From contig CAJXRZ010000017.1 in NCBI GenBank assembly GCA_913060515.1, forward strand, positions 26,861-90,860: 64,000 bases of DNA, given 5' to 3'. The stretch comes from an uncultured Pseudomonadota bacterium (GTDB lineage Bacteria > Myxococcota_A > UBA796 > CAJQPC01). The translations under genes were made by a program, and so were the position numbers. The notes beneath the pieces were generated by a model. The model worked only from the letters and a program-made list of their open reading frames with translations, was not told the DNA's origin and did not search any database. Shown one piece after another: positions 42,859 through 53,331 of the stretch (the stretch's first letter is position 1; every line of letters starts with the position of its first letter).

Positions 42859-43331
42859 TGGCTCGCTCCCAGTGAGAGAAGTCCCTCTTCCGCCAAGGGG
42901 GCCACCGGGTAGGGGATGGTCCCTGTGATGTCATAGGTCACATCGCCGGAGAAGTTCTCCAAGACGGAACTGTACCCGGCGATTGCGATCTCGCGAACGG
43001 CCCAGAGCTGGTCGGCTGGGGCATCCTGACTCAGGTAGATGTTGTGGGCGGCCTGGGCGGTATAGAACTGGTTCTCGCCGGTGGGCTCTACCAAGAGCCA
43101 GGTCCCGAATGCGTAGAAGCCGGGCACTGCGCCGGAGGGGTAGATCTCCCAGCGGTCCTCGGCCCCAATGCCAAAGTCGGCCAGAGGGTTGTTGGGGTCA
43201 TCCCCCAAGGAGTTGTTGGGGTACACCCCCATGTTCAGGTCGTAGAGCTCGAACTCTACGGACGCCAGGTCGATGCCGTAGACGTACTCAGGGGGCGTTT
43301 CAATGCAGGCCAGAGAGAGAAGGAGCAGCAT
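42855..43331 (-). CDS. Unrecognised lipoprotein of the glucan operon
   Basis: A 158-residue lipoprotein with signal MLLLLSLAC (Cys9). The mature sequence is beta-rich with many aromatic residues (WEIYPSGAVPGFYAFGTWLLVEP), again suggestive of a small binding or structural beta-sandwich. I do not recognise a family. Its ATG overlaps the stop of the upstream GH-barrel gene (TGATG) and its stop overlaps the next lipoprotein gene (ATGA). By position it is a surface or periplasmic accessory to the glucan machinery. Confidence 0.7.
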   Translation of the reverse strand: MLLLLSLACIETPPEYVYGIDLASVEFELYDLNMGVYPNNSLGDDPNNPLADFGIGAEDRWEIYPSGAVPGFYAFGTWLLVEPTGENQFYTAQAAHNIYLSQDAPADQLWAVREIAIAGYSSVLENFSGDVTYDITGTIPYPVAPLAEEGLLSLGASQ

Positions 43332-46300
43332 CACAGACTCACGTGAATGACCGAGCGGATTTCCCACTCGGAGCCGAAGATGTCCTCGGCGGGGGAGTAC
43401 TCGTCCAAGGTGCGGTAGCGCCCCTCGATGCCGATGCGGGTGGTGGTCCCTTCCATGGGGAGAGGACGCAGACCATAGGAGGCGTGGGCTTCGAGCTGGA
43501 GGGGGAAGGTCTGGTTGAAGACCCGGTGGTAGTCGTAGGGCCCCCAGTCATCGACCTTGACGCCCGCGCGGATGACCGCGGCGCCCATTCCCAGCTGAGC
43601 ATCGCCGCCGTAGCGGGTGACCAGTCGACTGTCCTCGCCAGTGGCTTGACCTTGACCCACGTAGGCATGCAGAAGCAGGGCGCTGTTGGGGCCGAAGTTG
43701 AACCAGGCGCGGGTGTTCACATCCCAGACGTTTGCGGCCTCGGGAGCGGCGGCGAAGGCGAAGAGGGCGCCGGTGTCGGAGAAGCCCAGCAGGGCATCGC
43801 GGCTGGTGGGCTGGATGCGGTAGACGGCGTTGGTGGAGAAGGCGAAGGGGGCATCCTCCCGGTACTCACCGTCCCAGTTCCACATCCAAGTACCCGGGGT
43901 CGGGTCATAGGCCCAGATGAGCTCAAAGGCCGTGGTCTCCCGGTTGCCCAAGACCACGAAGGGGTCCTCGAGCACGTTGCGGGCCTTGAGGGCCGAGAGG
44001 TAGTAGCCGGTGTCGGAGTCGTAGCTGCCCGGCAGAGAAGGTAGGGGACCAACCAAGGGTTTCTGGCGCAGGAAGTTGGGGCCGAACTGCCAGTTTTGTA
44101 CGTAGAACATGGCGCCCGCCAGAGCGGACATCTGGTTTCCGCGGCCGCTCTCCTTCAGGGTCCAGCCCGTAAAGAGCAGCTCAGGGTCGCCGCCAGCGTC
44201 TGCGACCAGGCCCCGGTAGCCACCTTGGGCGTAGAGGTGCACGTTGCCCCTCTCGTAGGTGACCCGCGCGCGTCCGCCCAGGGTGTCCGCCAGGCGAATC
44301 TCATCGGAGAGCACGTGGTAGCCGGAGTCGCCGTAGCTGACCGCATCGTCGGTCTCCTCGACGTATCGGAAGGGCTGCCCCAGGCGCGTTGTGCCGCCCA
44401 TCAGTCCGCCGAGTTGAACGCCCACCGGGCCCTTTTGGGTCTCGATGGCCAAGGCCGTGACCCGGGTGCGTTGCTCAGGGATGACGTTGAGTGTGGCGGT
44501 GTTCTGCAGCTGAGAGACATCTTCCTGGTGGGCCAGGGTCACCCGGGTGTCCCCGAACTTCTTGCCGTAGCGGGCCAGGATGGCCGGGTTGGCTCCCCAC
44601 CAGAGCTGGGGGCCAGCGGCGACGGCCAAGCCCTCGAGCTTGTCCTTGCCGGTGAACTCCAGGCCGATGGGCGCCTCGCCGTTGTACATGTCCAAGTTGG
44701 GGCCGTAGTAGGCCTCGCGGTACAGGCCGAAGATGTCGCCTTCCGCCGCCCAGTGGTAGTGACCGCTGCGGTAGAAGCCCTCCAGGTTGCCCTGCTGGGT
44801 GTCCCACTGAAAGGCGGCCCGGTTCACGTCCAGGCGCTCCAAGGCGCTCAGGTCGGTGGTGCCGCCGTCGGCGTCGGTGCCGGTCAGGCCACGGCCACGG
44901 GTCTCGTACTGAATCTCATTGATCTGGTTCTCCGCCACGCCAGCCAAGATGTTCAGGGACAGGTCCGCGGTGAAGCCGGGGGCTGGCTCAGCGGCAAAGT
45001 CCAGGTAGAAGGACTCTTGGTGGTCCACGCTGCTGGTGCGGTTTGCGGCGTCGCCGGGATCTGTGCCCGCAGCGACGGTGTCCAACTCCATGCGCAGATT
45101 GGAGAGGCGCACTCGGCTCAACTCCTGCACACGCGAGGCCGCGCTGGTCGCAGCGTAGTTCGGCGAGTAGCGGGCCGGGTCGACGGACTGGAAGTGCGCC
45201 TGGACCTGCTCGGGACTGGCGGCGTAGGGGTCCAGAGTCCAGAGGGCCTGCAAGGTGTAGTAGGCCTCGCGGCACTGAAGCTGGAAGTGGCCCTGAGCAT
45301 CGGGAGGGGTCTTGGCGCAGATGCCGAACCACTCCTCGTTCATGTTGTTCCGGCCCTCCACAAAGTCCTCGGCGTAGCCGGCGTTCGGCCAGCTGGCGTT
45401 GGCGTCTTGGATGTCCAGGTTCTCGGTCTGCTTGTACTTCCACCAGCCATCGGACCACTGGAAGACGTAGCCGCCGATGGCGTTCCCCACGCCAGGACCG
45501 CCGTAGGTGTGGTTGTAGATGTCCAGCCACTGGGCCTCGACGTAGTAGGCCTGGGTCAAGGAGTCCTCTTGGCCAGCCGCCGCGTCGAAGGCGTCGGCGC
45601 CAAATTCGGTGTAGACCACTGGCACGCCCAGGGTGTCCTCGACCCGCTGATACAGGTCCCGGGCGTTCTTTCCGCGGTAGACGTTGGTGCCGAAGATGTC
45701 CAGGTTCGGCACCTCTTCGGCAATGAGGTCCAGGAAGCCCAAGTCACCGTTTGCAATGGCCACCGGGTGCTCGGGATCGATCTTGTGGATGGCGTCCACC
45801 GCCTCGCCCATCAAGCTGTAGAGGAAGCGTGCGCGGGCATCTTCCTGGTCCATGTCGGGCAGAGCTTCGATCTCGAAGCTGCTCCAGTACAGGCCGTAGT
45901 TGTTCTCGTTTCCGAGCACGTAGAAGAGCACGCCTTCCACGTCTTTGAAGCGCTCGGCGCTCGCCAAGGTCTGCTCCAGGATGACTTCCCGAGAGCGGGG
46001 GTCCGAGTAGTCCGTGACCGGAACCCAGGCCCCGTCGATGTTCAGGCCGTAGCGCCCGAAGAGCGGGTTGATCATCGTGTAGATGCCGTAGTTCTCGTAG
46101 ATCCACGTCACCCACTTTGGGGGGATGTCGTCGTACTGGCGGATGCTGTTGACACCGGCCGCACGCAGCATGGCCATCTCGCGGTGCAGCACCTTCTCAA
46201 TGAAGGCCTCGTCCTGCACCCAGAGGCTGTAGTTGTAGTTCTCGCCGATGGGCACATAGCCCCAGTTCATGCCGCGGACGAAGAAGTCCGTCCCCTCGAC

Positions 46301-46414
46301 CTGGAGCTTGTGCCCGGAGGCGTCGGACAACACGGTGACCTCTTCGGCGGCTGCCGTAGAAGAGACCACTGCGCTAAGAAATAGGAGCGCCAGTCCAGCT
46401 GTCCGAGTGCCCAT
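43331..46414 (-). CDS. Glycoside hydrolase TIM-barrel fused to a C-terminal outer-membrane beta-barrel
   Basis: A 1027-residue secreted protein with a signal peptide (1-23, AAA-EE). Residues 25-420 form a clan-A glycosidase: VRGMNWGY start, acid/base E170 in YVLGNENNYG and nucleophile E270 in VVYTEFGADAF, as in GH2/GH5-type barrels. Residues about 440-1027 are a long series of amphipathic strands with Tyr/Trp/Gly (SALLLHAYVGQGQ, AHASYGLRPLPM, RIGIEGRYRTL), ending in SEWEIRSVIHVSL with alternating hydrophobics, as in outer-membrane barrels, although the last residue is Leu rather than Phe. It starts 2 bases after the CBM lipoprotein gene. A surface-anchored exoglucanase is the most direct reading. 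Confidence 0.82.
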   Translation of the reverse strand: MGTRTAGLALLFLSAVVSSTAAAEEVTVLSDASGHKLQVEGTDFFVRGMNWGYVPIGENYNYSLWVQDEAFIEKVLHREMAMLRAAGVNSIRQYDDIPPKWVTWIYENYGIYTMINPLFGRYGLNIDGAWVPVTDYSDPRSREVILEQTLASAERFKDVEGVLFYVLGNENNYGLYWSSFEIEALPDMDQEDARARFLYSLMGEAVDAIHKIDPEHPVAIANGDLGFLDLIAEEVPNLDIFGTNVYRGKNARDLYQRVEDTLGVPVVYTEFGADAFDAAAGQEDSLTQAYYVEAQWLDIYNHTYGGPGVGNAIGGYVFQWSDGWWKYKQTENLDIQDANASWPNAGYAEDFVEGRNNMNEEWFGICAKTPPDAQGHFQLQCREAYYTLQALWTLDPYAASPEQVQAHFQSVDPARYSPNYAATSAASRVQELSRVRLSNLRMELDTVAAGTDPGDAANRTSSVDHQESFYLDFAAEPAPGFTADLSLNILAGVAENQINEIQYETRGRGLTGTDADGGTTDLSALERLDVNRAAFQWDTQQGNLEGFYRSGHYHWAAEGDIFGLYREAYYGPNLDMYNGEAPIGLEFTGKDKLEGLAVAAGPQLWWGANPAILARYGKKFGDTRVTLAHQEDVSQLQNTATLNVIPEQRTRVTALAIETQKGPVGVQLGGLMGGTTRLGQPFRYVEETDDAVSYGDSGYHVLSDEIRLADTLGGRARVTYERGNVHLYAQGGYRGLVADAGGDPELLFTGWTLKESGRGNQMSALAGAMFYVQNWQFGPNFLRQKPLVGPLPSLPGSYDSDTGYYLSALKARNVLEDPFVVLGNRETTAFELIWAYDPTPGTWMWNWDGEYREDAPFAFSTNAVYRIQPTSRDALLGFSDTGALFAFAAAPEAANVWDVNTRAWFNFGPNSALLLHAYVGQGQATGEDSRLVTRYGGDAQLGMGAAVIRAGVKVDDWGPYDYHRVFNQTFPLQLEAHASYGLRPLPMEGTTTRIGIEGRYRTLDEYSPAEDIFGSEWEIRSVIHVSL

Positions 46415-46416
46415 GT

Positions 46417-47183
<767 letters not shown>

Positions 47184-47187
<4 letters not shown>

Positions 47188-48398
47188 TGGAGAGCCTCCG
47201 TTTGGGCGCCAGCCATTGCCGGCATTGGGGTAAGTAGAGAATGGTCGTTCAGTGCGGCCTGAAGAACCAATGTCGCGGCGCCCTTGGCCACCGCGTGTGG
47301 ACCGATTTGAGAGAGCACGACGCGCGAGCTCTCCACGGTGCTGAACAGCGCGCGTGCTTCGACGGCCTGCATCAGGGGCTTGAGCAGCAAGTCGCCGGCT
47401 CGTGTCAGAGCGCCGCCCAGGATGACCCGCGCGGGGTTCATCAAGTTGAGCAGGTTGGCGACGGCGATTCCCATGTAGGTACCTGCATCCGCGATGGCTC
47501 TGGTCGATGCAGGGTCCCCGGCGTTTGCGTTCGCGAGCAGGGTCTCCAGATCGGTGCCGACGCGTCGCTCCAGGGCCTCTCGGCCGACCATGGCCTCCAA
47601 GCAGCCCTTGAGGCCGCAGCGGCACAGCGGACCGTTGGCGTCGATGGCGGTATGGCCGATTTCGCCTGCGATTCCGCCGGAACCTCTGTAGACTTGGCCG
47701 TTGATGATCTGGCCGGCGCCCACCCCTGTGGCCAGCTTGATGTAGCTGAAGTCACCCACTTCTCGGCCAGCACCCCACCAGAGCTCTGCTAGGGCGCCCA
47801 AGTTGGCGTCATTGTCCATCATCACGGGCACCGCGAAGCGAGCCCGCAGTACCGCTGCAGGTCGAATGCCGCGCCAGAGGGGAAGGATGTGGGGGTCCAG
47901 CACATCGCCATCGGCGAGGGGGCAGGGAACCGCCAAGCCGATGCCGGCCAGCGCCGAGGTGCCCAGCCCGAGCTCTTGGAGCGTCTCCTGGATGTGCCGC
48001 TGCATGCAGTCCATGGCCAAGCCAGGCTTGCCTTGCACGTCCACCGCCTCACTGCGGCTGGCCAGGAACTCGCCCTGCAGATCGGTGAGCACCGTTGAGA
48101 TGTGCGAGGCCCCCATCTCGATTCCCACGAGCAGCCGTACACGCTCCTTCAAGCGAAGCAGGATGGACGGCCTGCCGCCACTGCTCTGGGTGCTGGACTC
48201 CTGGACCACGCCTACCTGGAGCAGCTCTCCGACGATGCCGGTGACCGTTGAACGAGAGAGCCCGGTGGATCGAGCAAGGTCAGCGCGAGAGTAGCTTCCA
48301 GCCCAAATCAGGTGCAGCACTGCAGCGGTGTTGTGGGCACGCAACATGCCCTGGCCGCGGCCGTTCCTTCTTTGTTCGTTCGGCGAATTAACAAACAT
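47184..48398 (-). CDS. ROK-family transcriptional regulator (NagC/XylR type)
   Basis: A 404-residue repressor. Residues about 20-75 are a winged helix (SRADLARSTGLSRSTVTGIVGELLQ); the rest is a ROK sugar-kinase-like domain with AGEIGHT and the zinc motif C259-x-C261-G-x-x-G-C266-x-E. Such proteins repress sugar genes and release DNA when a sugar binds. It is the first gene of the 13-gene glucan run, overlapping the CBM lipoprotein gene by four bases. A 25-bp imperfect palindrome begins right after its ATG, suggesting autoregulation of the whole operon. The ATG at 48347 is an alternative start that would leave the palindrome in the leader. Confidence 0.93.
48371..48395. promoter_or_regulatory. 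25-bp palindrome, candidate ROK operator
   Basis: TTTGTTCGTTCG-G-CGAATTAACAAA: the arms match at 10 of 12 positions. TTTGTT...AACAAA arms resemble known XylR/ROK operators. It covers codons 2-9 of the annotated ROK frame, so bound repressor would block transcription just downstream of the start. Confidence 0.5.
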
Positions 48399-48404
48399 GC
48401 AGGC

Positions 48405-48433
48405 ACGCTACTCGGAGCATTTGAAGGGGTCAA
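48405..48433 (-). promoter_or_regulatory. Weak sigma-70-like promoter before the ROK gene
   Basis: On the minus strand, TTGACC (48433-48428) is separated by 17 bases from TAGCGT (48410-48405). The -35 box is good, the -10 box poor. The position fits transcription of the ROK-led operon. Confidence 0.3.
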
Positions 48434-48886
48434 GGGCTGAGGGGCATTTTGTGTGCTTGCGACTTGTTGGTGCACACCTCAATGCGCTCTAGGGACGAAT
48501 CCGTGATGATCCGCTGCCTTCCGCAGAAAGCCCTTGGAGGCTAAGTGGGGGCGTGGTTTAGGGAACACTGGAAGGAGCTTTTGAGGTGGAAGCGCTGCTT
48601 CGACTGCCGGCCGAAGCAGCAGTCGTGGCCACCTCTCTCGCACTTTTGGCTAGCGCTGCGGGCCGCAGCTGGTGGGCTGCTCTCCTTCGAGCGGCCGTTT
48701 TGAACGGCCCAATCTGCCGCGCCCATTGCCCTAGAGAAGGCACTCCGTGTTGCGTCGCTTTCAATCACCACGGTTCATGACTTTCTGGGGAGAACAAAGG
48801 ATTGAGGCAAGGTATCCGGCAGGTGATCTTTCTCGGTTCTTTTGCGTAAGGGCCATGTAAGAGGGGTTATCTTAGGATTGGTGGGT
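48434..48886. other. Apparently non-coding region with three tandem hairpins
   Basis: About 450 bases between the ROK promoter and the CoA-binding-domain gene. No convincing gene is present; the short open frames have no motif or ribosome-binding site. It holds three perfect inverted repeats: 48594-48620 (9-bp arms, 9-base loop), 48655-48669 (7-bp arms around a G) and 48693-48709 (7-bp arms, 3-base loop). This could be a small structured RNA or the remnant of an element. Confidence 0.45.
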
Positions 48887-49399
48887 ATGAACAATCGCGC
48901 CTCTCTACACGACGTCATGGCCGAGACTGAGCCCTTCCTTTTGGTCGGGGACTCAGATTCGGAGCGCTTTCCGGGCATGTCCTTTGCTTGCTATCAGAAG
49001 GTGGGAAGGGCGTTCTGCTACTTGGACCTTGGCTCTCGTGACCTGAGTGTGGAGGCAAAGGGCCAGCGAATCTTCCACAGCGTGGAAGAGTTGGGGGATT
49101 GGGGCGGGGACTTGGCCTTGATTTGGGTGCATGCAATCACGGCAATCAAGGCCCTGGAGTTGGCCCACAAGGCTGGATGCAAGCGGGTCTGGTTCAGCTT
49201 CGGAACTGGCAACTCGGCCGCTGTCGCACTGGCGGCGGAGCTTGGAATTCAGGTGGTGGAGGTTGGCCGTTGTCCTGTGCTCTTCCTCAAGGAGCGGGCC
49301 GGGCCTTGCCGGGTGCATGGCTGGTTCGCGAACGCCACAGGGCTCACGGGTCTGCCCCCGCAACTCGATGCTGGGCTTAGCAGACGAGAGCTGGTTTAG
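48887..49399 (+). CDS. CoA-binding-domain (CoA_binding_2-like) protein
   Basis: A 170-residue Rossmann-fold protein. FLLVGDSDSERFPGMSFACYQKV at the start, the DLALIWVHAITAIKALELAHKAGCKRVWFSFGTGNSAAVALAAELGIQVVEVGRCPVLF course, and the late Cys match the YccU/CoA_binding_2 family, small proteins of mostly unknown role that may bind CoA. Key glycines of the first loop are partly changed (VGDSDSERFPG instead of VGxSxxPxxPG). ATG 48887 was chosen over a start 45 bases earlier because it lines up with the family start. It is two bases before the hybrid kinase gene, so they are co-transcribed. Confidence 0.72.
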   Translation: MNNRASLHDVMAETEPFLLVGDSDSERFPGMSFACYQKVGRAFCYLDLGSRDLSVEAKGQRIFHSVEELGDWGGDLALIWVHAITAIKALELAHKAGCKRVWFSFGTGNSAAVALAAELGIQVVEVGRCPVLFLKERAGPCRVHGWFANATGLTGLPPQLDAGLSRRELV

Positions 49400-49401
49400 T
49401 C

Positions 49402-51507
49402 GTGAGTCCCTTTGTCATCATCTCGGCGACCATGGCGGTTCTCTCGCACTTGGTGTGTGCACTCTGGCTCGCCAAGCGCTCAGAGGCCAGAGGGCTCTTG
49501 GCGCTGCAAGGCGCCATGTCCGGGCTGGGAGCGGCGGTGGTTCTGGTCGGTTCGGTGGCCCGCTTTGGTCCTCCCGAGCACCAGACTCTGTTCACGACCC
49601 TTGAGATTGGGCTGGCCTCGATGGGGGCTCTCTACTTCTTCGCCACGGTTCGAAGTTGGTCCACTGGAGGAAAGGGGGCGCCCCCGTTTGCGTGGTTGGC
49701 GACCCTTGGCCCCCTCTTTGGCGCACTCTGTGCGACGGCGGCGCTTTTGCTCGGGGGCTCCAACTTGAGCCCAGTTCTAGGCGTGCCTCCCCTACGTTGG
49801 CCACAGCTGCTGCTCACCGCGGCGTTCTTCGGCCCAGCGCTGCGGTTCATCCCTCGCCACTTCCGAGCCCTTGACCCAAACGGACTCTTCCGGGAGTTGC
49901 CATGGCTCGCGGCGTCCTTCACCGTTGTGCTCACGGCGGTCTGTTGGGTGCTCTACCCACCCGGTTTGGTCGGAAACCTGAGCTTGGCCATTCATGCATT
50001 GCTGGTCTTCCCGTGGGCCTGGTCGGCGGACCGTGCGCAACAGCTACGCCTTCACCCGGACAACGCTGGCGCCGCGTCTGTTCGAGCACTTCAAGAGGCG
50101 TTGCTGCTCTTGAACAGTGCCGGGGTGGTGGACTACGCCAATCCAGCAGCGGTTGAGCTGCTGGGCATGGACCCGAAGGGCGTCGCGCTGTCCTCGATTG
50201 TGGAGGACTCCAAGCTTCGTGCTGGAAGCAGTAGGCTGCGTCGTGCAGACGGCGCGTGGCTGGATGTGGTGCTCTCCCTCGCCCCCATTCACATGCGTGG
50301 TGGGGAAGTGGGCATGGCCGTCTCTGCGACGGACGTTCGGGTGCTAAAGCGGGCGCTGGCCGATGCGGAGCAGGCCGTGCAGGCGCGGCAGGACTTTTTG
50401 GCGGTCATGAGCCATGAGATTCGCACGCCAATGAACGCCGTCGTAGGGCTCTCCCACCTCCTGGAGTCCACAGAGCTGCAAGATGAGCAGCGCTCCTGGG
50501 TGCGCACCATGCGTCAGAGCGCTGATGCACTCTCGGTCATGTTGACCGACATCCTGGACCTCTCGCGAATTGAGGCTGGCGCCGTTGAGCTGGAGCAGGT
50601 CCCTTGGTGCCCGCGTGAGGTGCTGCTCTCAGCCCTCTCTTTAGTGGAGGGTCAGGTGCGAGAGAAGGGGATTCAGCTTGAGCACAGCTTCGAGGATCTG
50701 CCTGGCCTGGTCGAAGGGGACCCCACTCGTGTTCGTCAGGTGGTCTTGAACCTGCTCTCCAACGCCATCAAGTTCACCTCGCAAGGGAGCGTTCAGGTTC
50801 GCGCGGGCTGGCAAGAGGGTCGCCTGAGCATTGAAGTTGAGGACACGGGCATTGGCATCCCAGAAGAGAAGCAGGCCGGGCTCTTTGAGGCCTTCGTTCA
50901 AGCGGACACCTCCACCACGCGGCGCTTTGGCGGCTCAGGTCTGGGCTTGGCCATCTCCAAGCGCTTTGCGGACATGATGGGCGGCGAGCTGGCTGTCGAG
51001 AGCCAATTCGGCCAAGGGTCAACCTTCAGCTTCTGCATTCCCTTGACAGTCATCGAGACACAACCTGACCAGGAAGAGGAGGTTCAAGAGAAGGTAGATC
51101 TGGGGCAGCTGCGCGTCTTGGTGGTCGAGGACAACGCTGTAAACCGCATGGTACTTCGGGCCGTTCTGTCCCGCTTGGGGGTGGTGCCGGCAGAGCGCGA
51201 GAACGGCCAGGAGGGCTTGGTTGCAGTGCTGGAGTCTTCGTTTGATGTGGTCATAATGGACCTTCAAATGCCGGTGATGGACGGGTGGGAGGCCATGGGG
51301 CGCATACGCGGTGCATTGAAAGAGCGCTCGCCTTGGCTGATCTCTCACTCGGCCAACGTCCAGCCCGAAGATGTGACCAAGGCCATGGCCTATGGGGCCC
51401 GCGAGCACCTCCCCAAACCTGCTCCACCCATCGCGCTGGAGAAGGCACTACGACGCGCCGCGCTGGCCATCGCCTCTCGCTCTATGCCAGGGGAGCGGGC
51501 GAGCTGA
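49402..51507 (+). CDS. Hybrid sensor histidine kinase/response regulator
   Basis: A 701-residue protein. The N-terminal 215 residues form about seven transmembrane helices (7TM sensor). A PAS-like segment ([28 protein letters not shown]) precedes the HisKA domain with phospho-acceptor His in [11 protein letters not shown]. The HATPase has [20 protein letters not shown] and [12 protein letters not shown]. The C-terminal receiver has LVVEDN, the phospho-Asp in VVIMDLQMP and Lys in HLPKP. The output protein would be a phosphotransfer partner elsewhere. It is convergent with the first lipoxygenase gene, so a role in sensing lipids or controlling that locus is possible but not shown. Confidence 0.93.
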   Translation: MSPFVIISATMAVLSHLVCALWLAKRSEARGLLALQGAMSGLGAAVVLVGSVARFGPPEHQTLFTTLEIGLASMGALYFFATVRSWSTGGKGAPPFAWLATLGPLFGALCATAALLLGGSNLSPVLGVPPLRWPQLLLTAAFFGPALRFIPRHFRALDPNGLFRELPWLAASFTVVLTAVCWVLYPPGLVGNLSLAIHALLVFPWAWSADRAQQLRLHPDNAGAASVRALQEALLLLNSAGVVDYANPAAVELLGMDPKGVALSSIVEDSKLRAGSSRLRRADGAWLDVVLSLAPIHMRGGEVGMAVSATDVRVLKRALADAEQAVQARQDFLAVMSHEIRTPMNAVVGLSHLLESTELQDEQRSWVRTMRQSADALSVMLTDILDLSRIEAGAVELEQVPWCPREVLLSALSLVEGQVREKGIQLEHSFEDLPGLVEGDPTRVRQVVLNLLSNAIKFTSQGSVQVRAGWQEGRLSIEVEDTGIGIPEEKQAGLFEAFVQADTSTTRRFGGSGLGLAISKRFADMMGGELAVESQFGQGSTFSFCIPLTVIETQPDQEEEVQEKVDLGQLRVLVVEDNAVNRMVLRAVLSRLGVVPAERENGQEGLVAVLESSFDVVIMDLQMPVMDGWEAMGRIRGALKERSPWLISHSANVQPEDVTKAMAYGAREHLPKPAPPIALEKALRRAALAIASRSMPGERAS

Positions 51508-51521
51508 GTTCCCATGCTGCG

Positions 51522-53258
51522 CTAGATGTTGATGCCCGGCGGGATGCGCGAGGGCAACAAATGCAGGTAAGGACTGCGGCTTAGGTTTCGCTCCGTGATG
51601 CGCTTCTCCACTTGCGCCAAGTCGCTCTGAAAGGCGGAGAGCAAGGGCACCACCCGGGGGTCCTGGAAGGCGTCCTGGGGGTAGTCCGCGATCTGCCCGT
51701 AGCGGCTCTGTCCCAAGAGCAAGGCCACAACGAATTGGCGCTGAGCGGCGCCCATGGGTGGCAAGGTGTCCAGCCACTGCTGCTGGGTGACGGAGGCCTG
51801 GTCTTTGGGTGGCGTGCCGTAGGCGCCGAAGGGGCTGTTGGGCACGAAGGTCATCTCGTCCGCCACGGGGAAGTTCATGGCCGCGTGCTGCGCTGAGCCG
51901 GCGAAGATGATCTGTGTGAGGGTGCTGCCCAAGTAGGCCCGCGTCGCAAAGCCGGCCCCTTGGCCGATGCCTTGCAGTCCGCCGCCGTCCGCTGCCTTGA
52001 TCTCCAAGAGCCAGGACCGGAGCTCCATGTCTGCAGCCACGTCTGTGTCACTTGGGTAGTAGAGGCTCAGGTAGGCGTTGACCCAACGAGCGATGGCATT
52101 CCACACCAGGAGCCCGTCGTCTCGGTAGGGGTAGTCGGGCAGTACGTCGTCATCCAAGACCCCTCGGCTGTCCAGCTCGGCATGCAACACGGAGCGGTCA
52201 AAGTCGAAGCTGCGCACCGATTCACAGACCATCTGACGCAGGGAGCTGCGGCTGGAGCCGGTGAACCAGTCCAGGGCGCCATGCTCGGCGAAGACGGTCT
52301 TGTAGCCGACCTCGTTGATGTAGAGGGTGCCGGCGAAGTGGGGGGCCAGAAGGCGATGCAAGGGGTGGCTCGCGGCCAGGTGTCGGTGCATGGAGATGAC
52401 CATCGGCTCGGCCACGATGTGGGTGCGTGCGTGATGGAAGTACAGGGCCCCGGCGATGGTGTCCGCGACCGCCGCGTGGGTCTTGGCAACTTGCCAGCCC
52501 CAACCGCCATCGGGCGTGAACACAGGCCCGCCGCTCTCCAAGCGAATTCCGGCGGGTCGTAGGCCTTGGGAACCGGCCACCAGCAGGACTTTGGGGGCCA
52601 AGGTGTAGCGCTTTGCGCCGCCGACCACGTTGGGTTCCAGGCTGCGTAATTGAGCGTAATCCAGCTCGAAGAGACGCCCCTCCTCGAAGGCCGCCTCCAG
52701 GCTGTCTCCAGGACAAGCCATGCTCAGCCCTTCAGCGAAGTCCAGTGGGGCCCGGTCCTGCACCCGCTGAATGCTCATCGGGTTTGCCCCACGCAGGGCT
52801 TTCTGAGCGAAGGCCGCATCGTCCTGAAGGTGGGCTGCGGCGGCGGGCAGGGGCAGGGTTTGGAAGAACTCTTTGTAGCTCTCAACGGACTGAGCGCGGC
52901 CGCTCAGATCGCCGGCCAACAGGATGGAACTCACGTCGTTGACCACGTCGTAGATGCCGTGGTGGTGGGCCAACTCGCCAAAGACATTGGCCACCTCATG
53001 GGCCGCTCGGCTCAGGCCGCTGCCCAGAGCGCCGTCCTCTCGGTCCGTCGCGCCAGCGTTCTTGACAGCCAGCTTCAACGCACCGGAGACCACCGCAGAC
53101 CATGCCTTGGGTGGCTGCTCAGCCTTGGGTAGCTCAGCCAATATGGGCAGGCTCTCGTACTTGTCAAAGCTGTAGGCGTAGTGGCTGCGGGCTTGGACCA
53201 GACGCCTTGCTCGTGCATCGGAGTCTGGGTCGTGTTGGGGCAGCACTGGGGCGGACAT
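51522..53258 (-). CDS. Lipoxygenase family protein, first iron His missing (LOX1)
   Basis: A 578-residue protein with lipoxygenase features: MHRHLAASHPLHRLLAPHF, IIFAGSAQHAAMNFP and the C-terminal IPPGINI ending in Ile, the iron-ligating carboxylate. In the helix with the H-x4-H pair, the second His is present (H275 in FHHARTH) but the first position is Gly270. H458, N462 and I578 are kept. Family members insert O2 into polyunsaturated fatty acids; this one may have altered or no activity. There is no signal peptide. The ATG at 53258 has GGGAG six bases upstream. Divergent from LOX2 across 73 bases. Confidence 0.85.
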   Translation of the reverse strand: MSAPVLPQHDPDSDARARRLVQARSHYAYSFDKYESLPILAELPKAEQPPKAWSAVVSGALKLAVKNAGATDREDGALGSGLSRAAHEVANVFGELAHHHGIYDVVNDVSSILLAGDLSGRAQSVESYKEFFQTLPLPAAAAHLQDDAAFAQKALRGANPMSIQRVQDRAPLDFAEGLSMACPGDSLEAAFEEGRLFELDYAQLRSLEPNVVGGAKRYTLAPKVLLVAGSQGLRPAGIRLESGGPVFTPDGGWGWQVAKTHAAVADTIAGALYFHHARTHIVAEPMVISMHRHLAASHPLHRLLAPHFAGTLYINEVGYKTVFAEHGALDWFTGSSRSSLRQMVCESVRSFDFDRSVLHAELDSRGVLDDDVLPDYPYRDDGLLVWNAIARWVNAYLSLYYPSDTDVAADMELRSWLLEIKAADGGGLQGIGQGAGFATRAYLGSTLTQIIFAGSAQHAAMNFPVADEMTFVPNSPFGAYGTPPKDQASVTQQQWLDTLPPMGAAQRQFVVALLLGQSRYGQIADYPQDAFQDPRVVPLLSAFQSDLAQVEKRITERNLSRSPYLHLLPSRIPPGINI

Positions 53259-53331
53259 CGAATCTCCCGAGCCAAGCACCTTTGTCGATTCTTGGCATAG
53301 ACTCCGGACCTTAGCACGCAAGGTAAGACAA

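Noticed and set aside
44096..46384. 762-codon open frame on the plus strand
   Set aside because: It lies exactly antisense to the GH-barrel gene, shows no motifs and has a shadow-type Val/Gly/His-rich composition from GC-rich codons.
48541..48780. Short open frames on both strands as a gene or transposase remnant
   Set aside because: No ribosome-binding site, no motif, and overlapping frames in several phases; the hairpins are the only clear structure.
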